64,000 bases of DNA from Bin87 sp965207585. GTDB lineage: Bacteria > Chloroflexota > Dehalococcoidia > Lucifugimonadales > UBA3495. The notes beneath the pieces were generated by a model. That model was not told the origin of the DNA, made no database searches, and worked only from the letters and a program-made list of their open reading frames with translations. The stretch covers positions 434,001-498,000 of the forward strand of contig CBDBMT010000003.1 of NCBI GenBank assembly GCA_965207585.1, written 5' to 3'. This document shows, one piece after another, positions 43,881 through 52,005 of the stretch. The stretch's first letter is position 1; every line of letters begins with the position of its first letter. Both the position numbers and the translations under genes were made by a program.

Positions 43881-44630
43881 CTCGCCGCGCAGACGCATCA
43901 ACTCCGCCTCCAGCTCGGCGGCCCTGGTCTCCGCCGCTTGCCGCGCTGCTTCTGCTGCCTGTTGGGCCGCTTCCGCCGCTTCGCGGCCGGCGCGCTCCTC
44001 GGAGCGGGTGCGCAGCCATTGTCCAGTGGCTGGGTCGTAAAAGCGGAGTTGGTTGTCCTCCCAATACAGCCACAAGCCCAGGGTCGGGCTGTAGCCGTGG
44101 GGACGCCCTTGATGGTCAGGGACGACGTCAAACCGATGGTATTGACCGTCGACGCCCAGGTACTCGCCAACCAGCGCCTCGCCGTAGAAATCGCCGCCGG
44201 TGCCGTCAAAGCGCCAGTATTCGCCAAAGCCGATTTGCGCGTACAGGACGCGCTTTTCGGTGACGTCGCGCCGGGCGGTGCTTTCAGACGCGATTTCCAG
44301 CACAAAGTCCGCCGGCTTGCCAATCTCCCACACGAGATAGGTGTTGCGGTAGTCCATGGACGCAAACCCCTCTGCGGTCACGTCCAGGGTCACGTGCAGG
44401 TCCGGCGAAATGAACCGGCGCGGGTTGCCCTCTTCGTAATAGATGAACGTGTTGCCGCTCACCTCCACGTCCGGGCGGTCGCTGAAATGTTCGCGGACTG
44501 TACCGACGATTTCGCTGAAATAGGGTTCCTGGTAACGTCCGTCCGGCAATGGCTCATCATCCGAGTCGGGATAGTGTACGTCGTCGGGAAAGCGCCAGTT
44601 TCCGACGCTGGCGGGCAGTTTGGTGGTCAT
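43872..44630 (-). CDS. Uma2-family protein with C-terminal coiled coil
   Basis: A 252-residue protein of the Uma2 (DUF820) family, which adopts the PD-(D/E)XK nuclease fold. The core strands carry SPDLHVTLD, DFVLEIASESTARRDVTEKR and YAQIGFGEYWRFD, giving the Asp, Glu and Lys positions expected of the active site. Residues after 200 form an Ala/Glu/Arg-rich coiled coil (AAEAAQQAAEAARQAAETRA), a common tail in this family. Uma2 genes multiply in cyanobacteria and Chloroflexota; a nuclease role, possibly linked to mobile DNA, is assumed but not demonstrated. It converges on rsmI with a 9-bp overlap. Confidence 0.85.
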   Translation of the reverse strand: MTTKLPASVGNWRFPDDVHYPDSDDEPLPDGRYQEPYFSEIVGTVREHFSDRPDVEVSGNTFIYYEEGNPRRFISPDLHVTLDVTAEGFASMDYRNTYLVWEIGKPADFVLEIASESTARRDVTEKRVLYAQIGFGEYWRFDGTGGDFYGEALVGEYLGVDGQYHRFDVVPDHQGRPHGYSPTLGLWLYWEDNQLRFYDPATGQWLRTRSEERAGREAAEAAQQAAEAARQAAETRAAELEAELMRLRGESA

Positions 44631-44679
44631 GGCAAGCCTCGCAACCGTGATGTTGGGTCACAACTACTTGGCGACTGCG

Positions 44680-45480
44680 CTAGGCGCAGACCACTACCGC
44701 CTCGCCCAGGCCCTCAATCGAGATCCGGCCCTCGGACGCGAAGTCCAGCGCCGTCGGCGGGATCAGGCTGCCCGTGATCACCGTGTCGCCGGCCTTCAGC
44801 GGATGGTTCCGCGCCGACAGCTCGTTGGCCAGCCACACCAGCGGCTCGAAGGGGTGACCCATCACGTCCCGGCCGTAGCCCTCGCCCACCTGCTCGTGGT
44901 TGATGCTCATCACACCCTTGCAGCCCACCAGGTCCAGGTCCCGCCAGTTGGTGACCGGATCGCCCAGCACCACGCCCGAGTTCAGGATGTTGACCGCCAC
45001 GCTCATCAGCGTGCGCTCCTCGGTGGTCAGGTCGGCCGGCGTCCGCATGTCCACGATCTCGAAGGCCGTGGCGATCTCGGCCACCGCATCCTCAATCTTC
45101 TCCCGGGTGTAGGGCGCGCCCGACGCCGGCAGATCCTTACCCAGCGTAACACCCACCTCCAGCTCGATGCCCAGGTTCACGTACTCGGTGAAGTTCAGCA
45201 CCACCGGAGAGCGCAGGATGGTCTTCTCGAACACGCCGCCCAGCACCGGGTGGTCCAGGCCGGCCCGTTCCTGCATCACGGGTGTGGTGTACGCCAGCTT
45301 GTAGCCGGCCAGCGGACCCCACAGGCTGGACAGCATGCAGTGGAGCTCTTTCTGGATGGCGTAGGCGTCCTCCAAATTCTTGGGGAACAGGTCCGCCGGC
45401 AACCGCTCGAAAGGCTGCACCGTCTTATAGCTCTCGAATATGAACTCGGCGGCCGCGCGGGCCGGTGTAGTGGTCACCAT
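44680..45480 (-). CDS. 2-keto-4-pentenoate hydratase/4-oxalocrotonate decarboxylase family enzyme
   Basis: The ATG at 45480 has AGGAGG upstream; longer frames upstream are not protein-like. The 266-residue product follows the MhpD/DmpE/DmpH pattern: a helical N-terminus with EDAYAIQKELH, GYKLAYTTPVMQE, then the metal site in NLGIELEVGVTLGKDLP with paired Glu residues, and the C-terminal GDPVTNWRDLDLVG and AGDTVITGSLIPP motifs. Family members hydrate 2-hydroxydienoates or decarboxylate 4-oxalocrotonate in meta-cleavage pathways of aromatic catabolism, using Mg2+ or Mn2+. Which reaction applies cannot be decided here; no other meta-cleavage gene is adjacent. Confidence 0.85.
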   Translation of the reverse strand: MVTTTPARAAAEFIFESYKTVQPFERLPADLFPKNLEDAYAIQKELHCMLSSLWGPLAGYKLAYTTPVMQERAGLDHPVLGGVFEKTILRSPVVLNFTEYVNLGIELEVGVTLGKDLPASGAPYTREKIEDAVAEIATAFEIVDMRTPADLTTEERTLMSVAVNILNSGVVLGDPVTNWRDLDLVGCKGVMSINHEQVGEGYGRDVMGHPFEPLVWLANELSARNHPLKAGDTVITGSLIPPTALDFASEGRISIEGLGEAVVVCA

Positions 45481-45589
45481 GGTGCGCCTCCTAGGCGAGG
45501 TCCTGGATTGGAATTGCTCTGACGATACCCGATGGCACGATGCCTCGGTTGGCTGGGCCTGCCGGGTGTGATCGCCCGCACATGATAGC

Positions 45590-45631
45590 AAAAGCCGCCG
45601 GCTGCCGGTTGCTTGACCGGCGGCTGGCGGC
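45590..45631 (-). terminator. Intrinsic terminator of the CDGSH gene
   Basis: A GC-rich hairpin (GCCGCCGGC...ACCGGCGGC type, about 16 paired bases, 6-nt loop) is followed on the minus strand by TTTT. It lies 31 bp past the stop of the CDGSH gene. Confidence 0.65.
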
Positions 45632-45661
45632 GTGATGCGCGGAAATTCAGCGGTGCCGGTT

Positions 45662-45868
45662 CTACCGGGCCTCGCTGGGAGCCTCGAAACCGGCGTCGCG
45701 GTGCGTGCCGTCACAGAAGGGCTTGTTGCTCGACTGCCCGCAGCGGCAGAACGTGACCCACTGCCCCTCGGGAATGGTGTAGTTGTTGCCGCTCTGGTCG
45801 ACAATCTCGATCTCGCCGGTGACCCGCAGCGGGCCGTTGCCCCGAATCTCTACCTTGACATCCGCCAT
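45662..45868 (-). CDS. CDGSH-type iron-sulfur protein
   Basis: A 68-residue protein with one CDGSH zinc-finger-like motif, CRCGQSSNKPFCDGTH, whose three Cys and one His coordinate a 2Fe-2S cluster. The N-terminal strands (VKVEIRGNGPLRVTGEIEIV) and the WVTFCRCG approach match short bacterial CDGSH proteins. These carry labile, pH- and redox-sensitive clusters and are thought to take part in electron transfer or cluster exchange; the partner here is unknown. GAGGAG precedes the ATG by 8 bases, and a terminator follows, so it is probably a single-gene transcript. Confidence 0.92.
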   Translation of the reverse strand: MADVKVEIRGNGPLRVTGEIEIVDQSGNNYTIPEGQWVTFCRCGQSSNKPFCDGTHRDAGFEAPSEAR

Positions 45869-45999
45869 TGTGATTCCTCCTCATGTTGGCTGACAATTTA
45901 ACGACCGAATATCGGCCCGCCGTATGTCCAGGTTAGCGGCAAGGACAACAGGCGGCATGATTATTCACCAAATAGCAACCCCGGTCAAATGCCGGAGTT

Positions 46000-46038
46000 C
46001 CCCCTCACCCTAACTCTCTCCCGCCAGGGGAGAGGGGG
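46000..46038. repeat. Dispersed CCCTCACCCTAAC-type repeat
   Basis: CCCCCTCACCCTAACTCTCT is followed by CCAGGGGAGAGGGGG, an imperfect palindrome seen in intergenic DNA of many bacteria. It touches the stop of the cupin gene and could terminate it. The rest of the 45869-46000 gap shows nothing recognisable. Confidence 0.5.
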
Positions 46039-46040
46039 TT

Positions 46041-46436
46041 TTACAGGTTCACCACCAAGTTGTCCGGCGCGCGGCAGAGGATGCCCTCCTGCTCTTCGTC
46101 GTAGGGGTTCTCCTCGATGTGCGGGGTGTTGGCCGGCACGAAGATGAAGTCTCCCGGCCCGGCTTCGATCCACTCCTCGAAGTTCTCCCCGAAATACACG
46201 CGGACGTGTCCCTTGAGCACGTAGGCGGCGGTTTCGGCCTCCAGGTGGGTGTGCGGCGGTCCCTTTTCGCGGGGCGCGGCGGTGACCTTGCCCATCCAGA
46301 TCTTGGTAGTGTCGCCCTTGCCCGGCACGATGGCCGGCTGCCGCACCATGCCCGGCGTCTGGATGGTCTCCGAGGCGTCGCCCACGGTGTGCACCACGTA
46401 GGGCTTCTGGCCGGTCTGCTGTTCAGTTGTCGTCAT
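46041..46436 (-). CDS. Cupin-domain protein
   Basis: A 131-residue single-domain cupin. Motif 1 is visible as GPPHTHLEAETAAYVLKGHVR with His, His and Glu metal ligands, and motif 2 as GDFIFVPANTPHIEENPYDE with the later His. Such small cupins bind a divalent metal and act as isomerases, dioxygenases or ligand sensors; nothing here distinguishes these. Its ATG overlaps the last codons of the gene at 46423-46842, indicating translational coupling. Confidence 0.88.
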   Translation of the reverse strand: MTTTEQQTGQKPYVVHTVGDASETIQTPGMVRQPAIVPGKGDTTKIWMGKVTAAPREKGPPHTHLEAETAAYVLKGHVRVYFGENFEEWIEAGPGDFIFVPANTPHIEENPYDEEQEGILCRAPDNLVVNL

Positions 46437-46842
46437 TGTCGTCGCTCCTTGCTTCGTCGCGCTTCATCCACCACGGCGGCCCGGGATAGTCCTCGCGCAT
46501 CCCGGTGTCGCCGTCCTGGATGTAAAAATCCCGCCGATCATGATACAACCGCGCCCGGTTCAGCACCACCTCCCGCTCGTTGCCATCGTCGTCCAGCACT
46601 GCCCTGATCGTATCGGCGTCCGACATGAACCAATACTTGTAATCGCCAACAAAGAGATAAACCGTGGGCCGCCGGAAGAAATACCCATTGAACGCCTCGC
46701 CATCCATGATCCGCTGGCACACCGCCTGCATCAGGTCCCGCTCGCCGTCCTTCTGCAACAGCACGTACTCGTGCGGCCAGGTATCCTCGTAAGTTCGCGC
46801 CCACCGCCACGACGCGGCTGCGATGAGTTCGGTGAGTTTCAT
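46423..46842 (-). CDS. Conserved hypothetical protein, coupled to cupin gene
   Basis: A 139-residue soluble protein beginning MKLTELIAAASWRWARTYED. It is rich in aromatic residues (TWPHEYVLLQKD, NGYFFRRPTVYLFVGDYKYW) and ends in a very acidic tail, DEARSDDNDDN. I do not recognise an enzyme motif; the alternating hydrophobic pattern suggests a small beta-rich fold. The stop region overlaps the cupin start by 14 bp and the gene upstream ends 19 bp before it, so the three genes from 48097 down to 46041 may form one transcript. Confidence 0.65.
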   Translation of the reverse strand: MKLTELIAAASWRWARTYEDTWPHEYVLLQKDGERDLMQAVCQRIMDGEAFNGYFFRRPTVYLFVGDYKYWFMSDADTIRAVLDDDGNEREVVLNRARLYHDRRDFYIQDGDTGMREDYPGPPWWMKRDEARSDDNDDN

Positions 46843-46861
46843 GTTGTCTACCTAATCCACG

Positions 46862-48097
46862 CTAGCGGTCTTCGTCAAGCATGGCCTGCAAGCGGGGGTG
46901 CAGTGTGCTGACTAAGCGATCCAAGTGCTCTTGCATCCAGGCCACTGCTTCACGAAATTCCTCGCTTTCCGCATCCTGAGCGAGAAAACGCAGACTACGG
47001 TCACGCCGAAAACCAATCCTGGGCCTACCCCCAGCGTTGTTCCAGAGTTCTAGCCCTTCCAGTTCTGGCAGTGCTCCCAGGGACGTTGCGATCTCTTCAA
47101 AAATGCGGACCTCCCGAGAATGGTCTTTCCTTACCATCAGGAAACAGCCCATCCCAGGAGAATTCCGTTGCAAATACCCGTCGAAACACAATGCCCAACC
47201 GTTGAACCCAGCGTTCCGAACCCGCACATAGAGTGTAGAGTCTTTGACGGGAGCAGGGACGCCAATCGTCGGGTCAGAGAACGAGAAATCCCGAACCACC
47301 GCAGTCCAAAACCGCAGGTTCTGTTCGTCTTGGTCCGAAAGAGTTTCTTGCTGTTCATCGACGTCGATGCCAGTGATTTCTTGCGTAAATCCTCCCTCAA
47401 CGACAAATCGCTGCACAATCTCAGTGCGCGCCAAAACGCGGGGTTGGACAATCAAACTGTTGGCAGCGTCGCGATAAAGAGCCGCCTCCACCATCGCCAG
47501 GTTGAAATGCAGTCCGCTGTAACGCTGGACAAAATCAACAATGCTGGCCGCGCCTTCCTGGATGCCGTCGCCAACAATCAAAAGCAAGAATTCGCCGCGA
47601 CGCAAGTGACGCGCTACGTTGTCAACAAACTCGGCCTCGCTCAGATCTGGCGACGACTGACTCACCAAGTCATAAAGCGCGTTGCCGCTTTTGCCCAAGG
47701 CCTTCGAGACCTCTCGCTGCAAGTCCTCGTAGGCCCAGGACGCCAGGTCCTTCGCGTAGTCCAGGATTTGCCCGATCACCTCACGCCGCGCCTGCGGGTT
47801 GCGCCACAGTTTGAACTCGACCAGCGTGAGCCGGCCCAAATGGTTGACGTACAACGCATCGGCGGAGCCGGCCGGCAGCACCAATTCCTTACAAATCGGA
47901 ACTGCCCCGGCGTAGGCCGGGTCGATGGCGGCGATGGGCAGCGTTTGCGGGAACCGAAACAAGAGGTCTTGCAGCGTCGCTTCATCCACGCCCCCGGACG
48001 ATACATCCGCTCCCAGAGGCACGCGCCGCAAAACTTCCGGCGTGGCGTCGCCGTCGGTATCAACCCTTATCAAATCCCCGTAAGTCGGCGTCGTCAT
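46862..48097 (-). CDS. PD-(D/E)XK-like nuclease-fold hypothetical protein
   Basis: The first 130 residues resemble a restriction-endonuclease-like fold: KELVLPAGSADALYVNHLGR places Asp80 before the strand LTLVEFKLWRNPQARREV, whose Glu94-x-Lys96 would complete the metal site, followed by the helix VIGQILDYAKDLASW. This is the same order as in NucS/DUF91-type proteins. The rest (about 130-411) is a larger alpha/beta region with no motif I recognise, including LRRGEFLLLIVGDGIQEGAA. It might be a DNA-repair or defence nuclease, but only the N-terminal active-site pattern supports this. Confidence 0.6.
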   Translation of the reverse strand: MTTPTYGDLIRVDTDGDATPEVLRRVPLGADVSSGGVDEATLQDLLFRFPQTLPIAAIDPAYAGAVPICKELVLPAGSADALYVNHLGRLTLVEFKLWRNPQARREVIGQILDYAKDLASWAYEDLQREVSKALGKSGNALYDLVSQSSPDLSEAEFVDNVARHLRRGEFLLLIVGDGIQEGAASIVDFVQRYSGLHFNLAMVEAALYRDAANSLIVQPRVLARTEIVQRFVVEGGFTQEITGIDVDEQQETLSDQDEQNLRFWTAVVRDFSFSDPTIGVPAPVKDSTLYVRVRNAGFNGWALCFDGYLQRNSPGMGCFLMVRKDHSREVRIFEEIATSLGALPELEGLELWNNAGGRPRIGFRRDRSLRFLAQDAESEEFREAVAWMQEHLDRLVSTLHPRLQAMLDEDR

Positions 48098-48149
48098 AGC
48101 TCACTTTCCTGCCCCGCTTGGCGCCGGCATTGTCGCGGCGGCGCGCAGA

Positions 48150-48953
48150 TTAGTCCAGGCGCTCGGCGACGGATATGGTGACAACCGACGCCCGTGTCGC
48201 CCGGGCTTGCTCCGCCGAGGGTATTTCGCTGCCCACGACAATAGCGCTGCATCCATCGCCGGTGGCCCGGGCCAGTGTGCGGGCGCGGCGGGCCACACGG
48301 TTCACGTCGGCGCTGCTCACCGTGATGCTGATTTCCACCACTGCGTAGGCGCGCCGTCCCGCGGCATTTTGTCCGCCAATGATGATGTCAGCGTCCATCA
48401 GATCCTCATACTCATCATCGCTGATGGCATCGACATCCCTCAGCAGTATCAGGAACTCAGCGTCCGTTTCGCCCCAATCGATATGCAGCACCTGCGCCGG
48501 CGACAACCCAATGCTGCGGCTGGGCCGGCGGAGAATTATCCTGGCAACGCGGCGTTCATAGCGGGTGCCGGTGAGGTTGCCCACGCGGCTGTTGGTTTCT
48601 GTGAGGGTTCTGGACATGGTGCCCATTTCCTCGACTATCGCGTCAGTGCGCGCGACCAGCACCGCCAGCGTTTCTTTGATCTCGACGATTTCGAGGTCAG
48701 TGTTGGCTTGCGCTGCGGCCTGAGCGTCCAGCCTTTCGGTGTGAGCGTCCAGCCTCTCGTGAATGGCCCGTAATTCTTGGGTTATGCTGTCGCGGGTTGA
48801 GGTCAGCTTGTCGGAAATGTTCTGCCATAGGGAGCGCATTTCCTCTCTGATCTCGGGAATCCATTGCTTGATCCGCTCCAAATCTTCCGCATGGAGCGCC
48901 AGCGTCGCCTGCATCGCGGCGATTTCGTCCTGGGGCGATTGCGTGGTGGACAT
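48150..48953 (-). CDS. Coiled-coil plus nuclease-like C-terminal domain protein (copy 1)
   Basis: The N-terminal half (residues 1-130) is a long heptad coiled coil including ERLDAHTERLDAQAAAQAN. After a linker, GNLTGTRYERRVARIILRR introduces a C-terminal domain with DADIIIGGQ, AYAVVEISITVSSADVNRVA and TGDGCSAIVVGSE. The C-terminal domain is shared with the protein at 57496 (YEDLCRQ, VVEVSITFNRDDLATAARRA, ATGVPAQAFVV). The acidic-strand/V-E-x-S-x-T pattern resembles degenerate PD-(D/E)XK nucleases that occur in filamentous cyanobacteria and Chloroflexota. No function is established. Confidence 0.6.
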   Translation of the reverse strand: MSTTQSPQDEIAAMQATLALHAEDLERIKQWIPEIREEMRSLWQNISDKLTSTRDSITQELRAIHERLDAHTERLDAQAAAQANTDLEIVEIKETLAVLVARTDAIVEEMGTMSRTLTETNSRVGNLTGTRYERRVARIILRRPSRSIGLSPAQVLHIDWGETDAEFLILLRDVDAISDDEYEDLMDADIIIGGQNAAGRRAYAVVEISITVSSADVNRVARRARTLARATGDGCSAIVVGSEIPSAEQARATRASVVTISVAERLD

Positions 48954-48984
48954 CGGGTTTCACTCTTTCGGTGACAATACAAAG

Positions 48985-49020
48985 GAACGCCGGGGCATAT
49001 CATTATACGCCCCGGCGTTC
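48985..49020 (-). terminator. Terminator of the molybdenum hydroxylase gene
   Basis: A perfect 12-bp stem (GAACGCCGGGGC and its complement) with a 12-nt loop lies 22 bp after the stop at 49043. On the minus strand it is followed by a T-rich run (CTTTGTATTGT). Confidence 0.7.
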
Positions 49021-49042
49021 TAACGGCTGTTGGGTTGACGGT

Positions 49043-51376
49043 TTATCCGCCGTTCTGCTCCCACAGCGCTTCCAGCACCGCGCCGGGGTTCATGGGCAGG
49101 TTCTGCATGCGGACGCCGGTGGCGTCGTGGATGGCGTTGGCGATGGCCGCCATGGGCGGGACAATGGGCACCTCGCCCACGCCGCGCACGCCGTAGGGAT
49201 GCCCGGGGTTGGGCACTTCCACCACCACGGTGTCGATCATCGGCAGGTCCAGCGCCGTGGGCATCCGGTAGTCCAGGAAGCTGGAGTTCTGCATCTGGGC
49301 GTCGTCGCTGAAGAAGTACTCCTCGTTGAGCGCCCAGCCGATGCCCTGCACCGCGCCGCCCTGGATCTGCCCTTCCACGTAGGACGGGTGGATGGCGGTG
49401 CCAGCGTCCTGGAGGGCAGTGTAGCGCAGGATGTCCACCTTGCCGGTGTCCTCGTCCACCGCCACGTCGGCGATGTGCAGCGCGTAGGCGCCGCCCACGC
49501 CGGTGGGCGATACGTTGGCCCGCCCGACGATGGGGCCGCCCGTGCCGTTCAGCCGCGACGCCAGTTCCCGGAAGGTGAAGCGCAGTTCCGGCTCCGACTT
49601 GTGCTGAATGACGCCAGCGTCGTATTCCACGTTTTCGGGATCGATGTCCCAGATTCGCGCGGCGCGGTTGATCATCTGCTGCTTCACGTCCTGGGCCGCC
49701 TCGTAGGACGCCCAGCCCGTCTTGAAGGCCACGCCGCTGCCGCCGGTCATGGACGTCCACCCGATGGAGTTGGTGTCGCCGACTGCCGGCGCCACATCCT
49801 CGGCCGCGAGACCCAGCACCTCGGCAACGTGCATCGCCGCCACGGCGCGGGTGCCGCCGATGTCGGGCGAGCCCTCCACCAGGCTGACGGTGCCGTCGGC
49901 CAGGACGCTGACGATGGCGCTGGCCGGGCCGCTGCCGTTGAACCAGAACCCGCCGGCGACGCCCCGGCCCACCTTCTTGCCCTCGGCTTCCGGAGACCGG
50001 TCGATGGGAGAGTTCCAGTGGTCATGCTCGCGAAGCGCCTGCAACGTTTCCAGCCAGCCGATGCTGCCGAACTGGGGCCCGGTCACCCGGCGGTCGCCCT
50101 GCTTGGCGCCGTTCAGCGTGCGGAAGTCGAGCTTGTCCATCCCGATCTGTTCACAGATTTCGTCCACCACAGTCTCGACGGCGAAGCAGGCCGCCGGCGA
50201 ACCGGGGGCGCGGTAGGCCGCCGTCTTGGGATGGTTCAGCACCACGTCGGCCGCTTCGATCCGTCCGTTGGCGATGTTGTAGCAGGACAGGGCGCACTGC
50301 GCTCCCGGGTTCACCGGCGAGCCGGGATACGCGCCGGCCTCGTAAAACAGGACCACGTCGGCGGCGGTGATCTTGCCGTCATTGGTGACGCCCATCTTCA
50401 CCCGCATGTAGCCGCCGGAGGTCGGGCCAGTGCCCTCAAACACCTCGGTGCGGGACATCTGGATCTTCACCGGCCGGCCCGTCTTGCGGGACAGCACGGC
50501 CGCCACCGGCTCCAGGTATACCAGCGTCTTGCCGCCGAACCCGCCGCCGATCTCCAACTGGGTCACCAGCACCTTCGATACCGGCATGCCCAGGATGGTG
50601 GAGGTCTGGTCGCGCACGTTGAAATGCCCCTGGCTGCTGCACCAGATGTGCAGGGTGTCATCGGCATTCCACAGGGCCGTCGCCGCGTGGGGCTCGATGT
50701 AACCCTGATGCACCGCCTTGGTGCGGAACTCCCGCTCCACCACCACGTCGGCGGCGGCGAAGCCGGCCTCGATGTCGCCCAGCTCATAGAAGTACCGGTT
50801 CGGCACGTTGCCAACCTTGCCGGCGTCGCCCTCGCCCAGCAGTCCGCCGGGTCGCACGTTGGGGTCATTCAGGTTGGCCAGCCGCTCGTGGACCAGCGGA
50901 GCGTCGTCGCGCATCGCCTCAAGAACGTCGGTCACCGGCTCCAGAACTTCGTAATCGACCTCGATGAGCGCCAGGGCCAGTTCCGCCTCGTGGGCGCTGT
51001 CGGCGGCCACCGCGGCGATGGCGTGGCCCTTGTAGAGTGCCTTCTCCGCCGCCAGGCAATTGTTGCTCAGGAACTTGGGGTTGATCATCGCCCCTTCGCC
51101 CAGGTCCAGCACTCGTCCGCCGGCCTGCGGCAGGTCGGCGGACGTCACCACCGCGTGGACGCCGGGCATGGCTTCGGCCTTGCTGGTGTCGATGCTCTTG
51201 ATCCGAGCGTGGGCGTGTGGGCTGCGCAGCACCTTGCCGTAGAGCATCCCCGGCAGCGAGATGTCCGCGCCGTACTGCGCCCGTCCGGTTACTTTGTCGG
51301 TGCCGTCGTGCCGGATGGGTCGGCTTCCGATTACGCTGTAGCCGTTGGTAGCGGCAGATTGCTGAGTGGTAGTCAT
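49043..51376 (-). CDS. Xanthine dehydrogenase-family molybdopterin-binding subunit
   Basis: A 777-residue molybdenum hydroxylase large subunit. The start (MTTTQQSAATNG) is supported by GGAGG 7 bases upstream. The N-terminal a/b-hammerhead domain has RHDGTDKVTGRAQYGADISL; the molybdenum-cofactor region shows GGGFGGKTLVYLEP, AYRAPGSPAACFAVE, and near the C-terminus GVRGVGEVPIVPP, whose Glu is the catalytic base of the family. These enzymes hydroxylate N-heterocycles, aldehydes or CO with water as oxygen source. The usual FAD-binding and 2Fe-2S subunit genes are absent on both sides, so this subunit must borrow partners encoded elsewhere or be an orphan paralogue. The substrate is undetermined. 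Confidence 0.92.
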   Translation of the reverse strand: MTTTQQSAATNGYSVIGSRPIRHDGTDKVTGRAQYGADISLPGMLYGKVLRSPHAHARIKSIDTSKAEAMPGVHAVVTSADLPQAGGRVLDLGEGAMINPKFLSNNCLAAEKALYKGHAIAAVAADSAHEAELALALIEVDYEVLEPVTDVLEAMRDDAPLVHERLANLNDPNVRPGGLLGEGDAGKVGNVPNRYFYELGDIEAGFAAADVVVEREFRTKAVHQGYIEPHAATALWNADDTLHIWCSSQGHFNVRDQTSTILGMPVSKVLVTQLEIGGGFGGKTLVYLEPVAAVLSRKTGRPVKIQMSRTEVFEGTGPTSGGYMRVKMGVTNDGKITAADVVLFYEAGAYPGSPVNPGAQCALSCYNIANGRIEAADVVLNHPKTAAYRAPGSPAACFAVETVVDEICEQIGMDKLDFRTLNGAKQGDRRVTGPQFGSIGWLETLQALREHDHWNSPIDRSPEAEGKKVGRGVAGGFWFNGSGPASAIVSVLADGTVSLVEGSPDIGGTRAVAAMHVAEVLGLAAEDVAPAVGDTNSIGWTSMTGGSGVAFKTGWASYEAAQDVKQQMINRAARIWDIDPENVEYDAGVIQHKSEPELRFTFRELASRLNGTGGPIVGRANVSPTGVGGAYALHIADVAVDEDTGKVDILRYTALQDAGTAIHPSYVEGQIQGGAVQGIGWALNEEYFFSDDAQMQNSSFLDYRMPTALDLPMIDTVVVEVPNPGHPYGVRGVGEVPIVPPMAAIANAIHDATGVRMQNLPMNPGAVLEALWEQNGG

Positions 51377-51439
51377 GGTTACTCCTCCCAAAGGTACGGT
51401 GGCATCACGTAATGGCTGCATAGTACCACGCGGCGTGTC

Positions 51440-51823
51440 TTATAAAAGCGGTTGAATGATGACGCTGATTACGGTCACGACAATGCCGGCGATGATGATG
51501 CCGCCAATCCAGCGACTTTCGCGACGGATGCTGGCATCGTTGGCATTCATTTCCGCGCGGAGGGCGGCGTTGTTAGCGTTCATTTCCTCGCGAAGGCCCT
51601 GCACCTCCCCGCGCACGCTTTGGACCTCCCCCCGCACGCCGGCGATATTGGCGTTCATTTCCTCGCGAAGGCCCTGCACCTCCCCGCGCACGCCCTGTAT
51701 CTCCTCGTGCAGTCTGTCGAGCCTCCGGGAAATGTCGGCGAAGCGTTCGATGTGGTCGGCCAATCGCTCATTAGCCTGATCGTAGGCGCCTTCGAGACGG
51801 CTGAGACGGCTTTCGGTAGTCAT
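51440..51823 (-). CDS. Small coiled-coil protein with C-terminal membrane anchor
   Basis: A 127-residue protein: a heptad coiled coil over residues 1-100 with internal repeats of VRGEVQGLREEMNAN, followed by one membrane segment, WIGGIIIAGIVVTVISVIIQ, at the very C-terminus. The tail-anchored layout with a cytoplasmic coiled coil resembles many small proteins that accompany nuclease-like genes in Chloroflexota and cyanobacteria, but no function is known. The repeated block duplicates at DNA level (two copies of an EVQGLREEMNAN-coding unit), indicating slippage growth. Confidence 0.65.
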   Translation of the reverse strand: MTTESRLSRLEGAYDQANERLADHIERFADISRRLDRLHEEIQGVRGEVQGLREEMNANIAGVRGEVQSVRGEVQGLREEMNANNAALRAEMNANDASIRRESRWIGGIIIAGIVVTVISVIIQPLL

Positions 51824-51914
51824 GGTTCTTCTCCTCGGTGACGATTATATCGGCTGAACGTATCACCGGGTAGCGAGCGTTCTTTGCGGAGCACTGGATT
51901 GCGCCGGCGATGCG

Positions 51915-51941
51915 TTGCCTTATGGAAACCTGCGCTATAAT
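51915..51941 (+). promoter_or_regulatory. Probable promoter of the CoA-transferase operon
   Basis: TTGCCT (51915-51920), 15 bp, TATAAT (51936-51941), about 65 bp before ATG 52006. The -10 box is consensus; the short spacing lowers confidence. Confidence 0.4.
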
Positions 51942-52005
51942 ATGCCGCCAAACTGCACCGCTGGACATCTTTCCCTGCGCGGACGCCTGTGAGGATTGAC
52001 CTGCA

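Noticed and set aside
44630..44680. Possible operon between the Uma2 gene and the hydratase gene
   Set aside because: They are on the same strand and close, but unrelated in function; no evidence beyond proximity, so no link is claimed.
48971..51412. An 813-codon plus-strand frame opposite the molybdenum hydroxylase gene
   Set aside because: Its translation is low-complexity Arg/His/Gly/Val and the opposite strand encodes a clear enzyme with a ribosome site.
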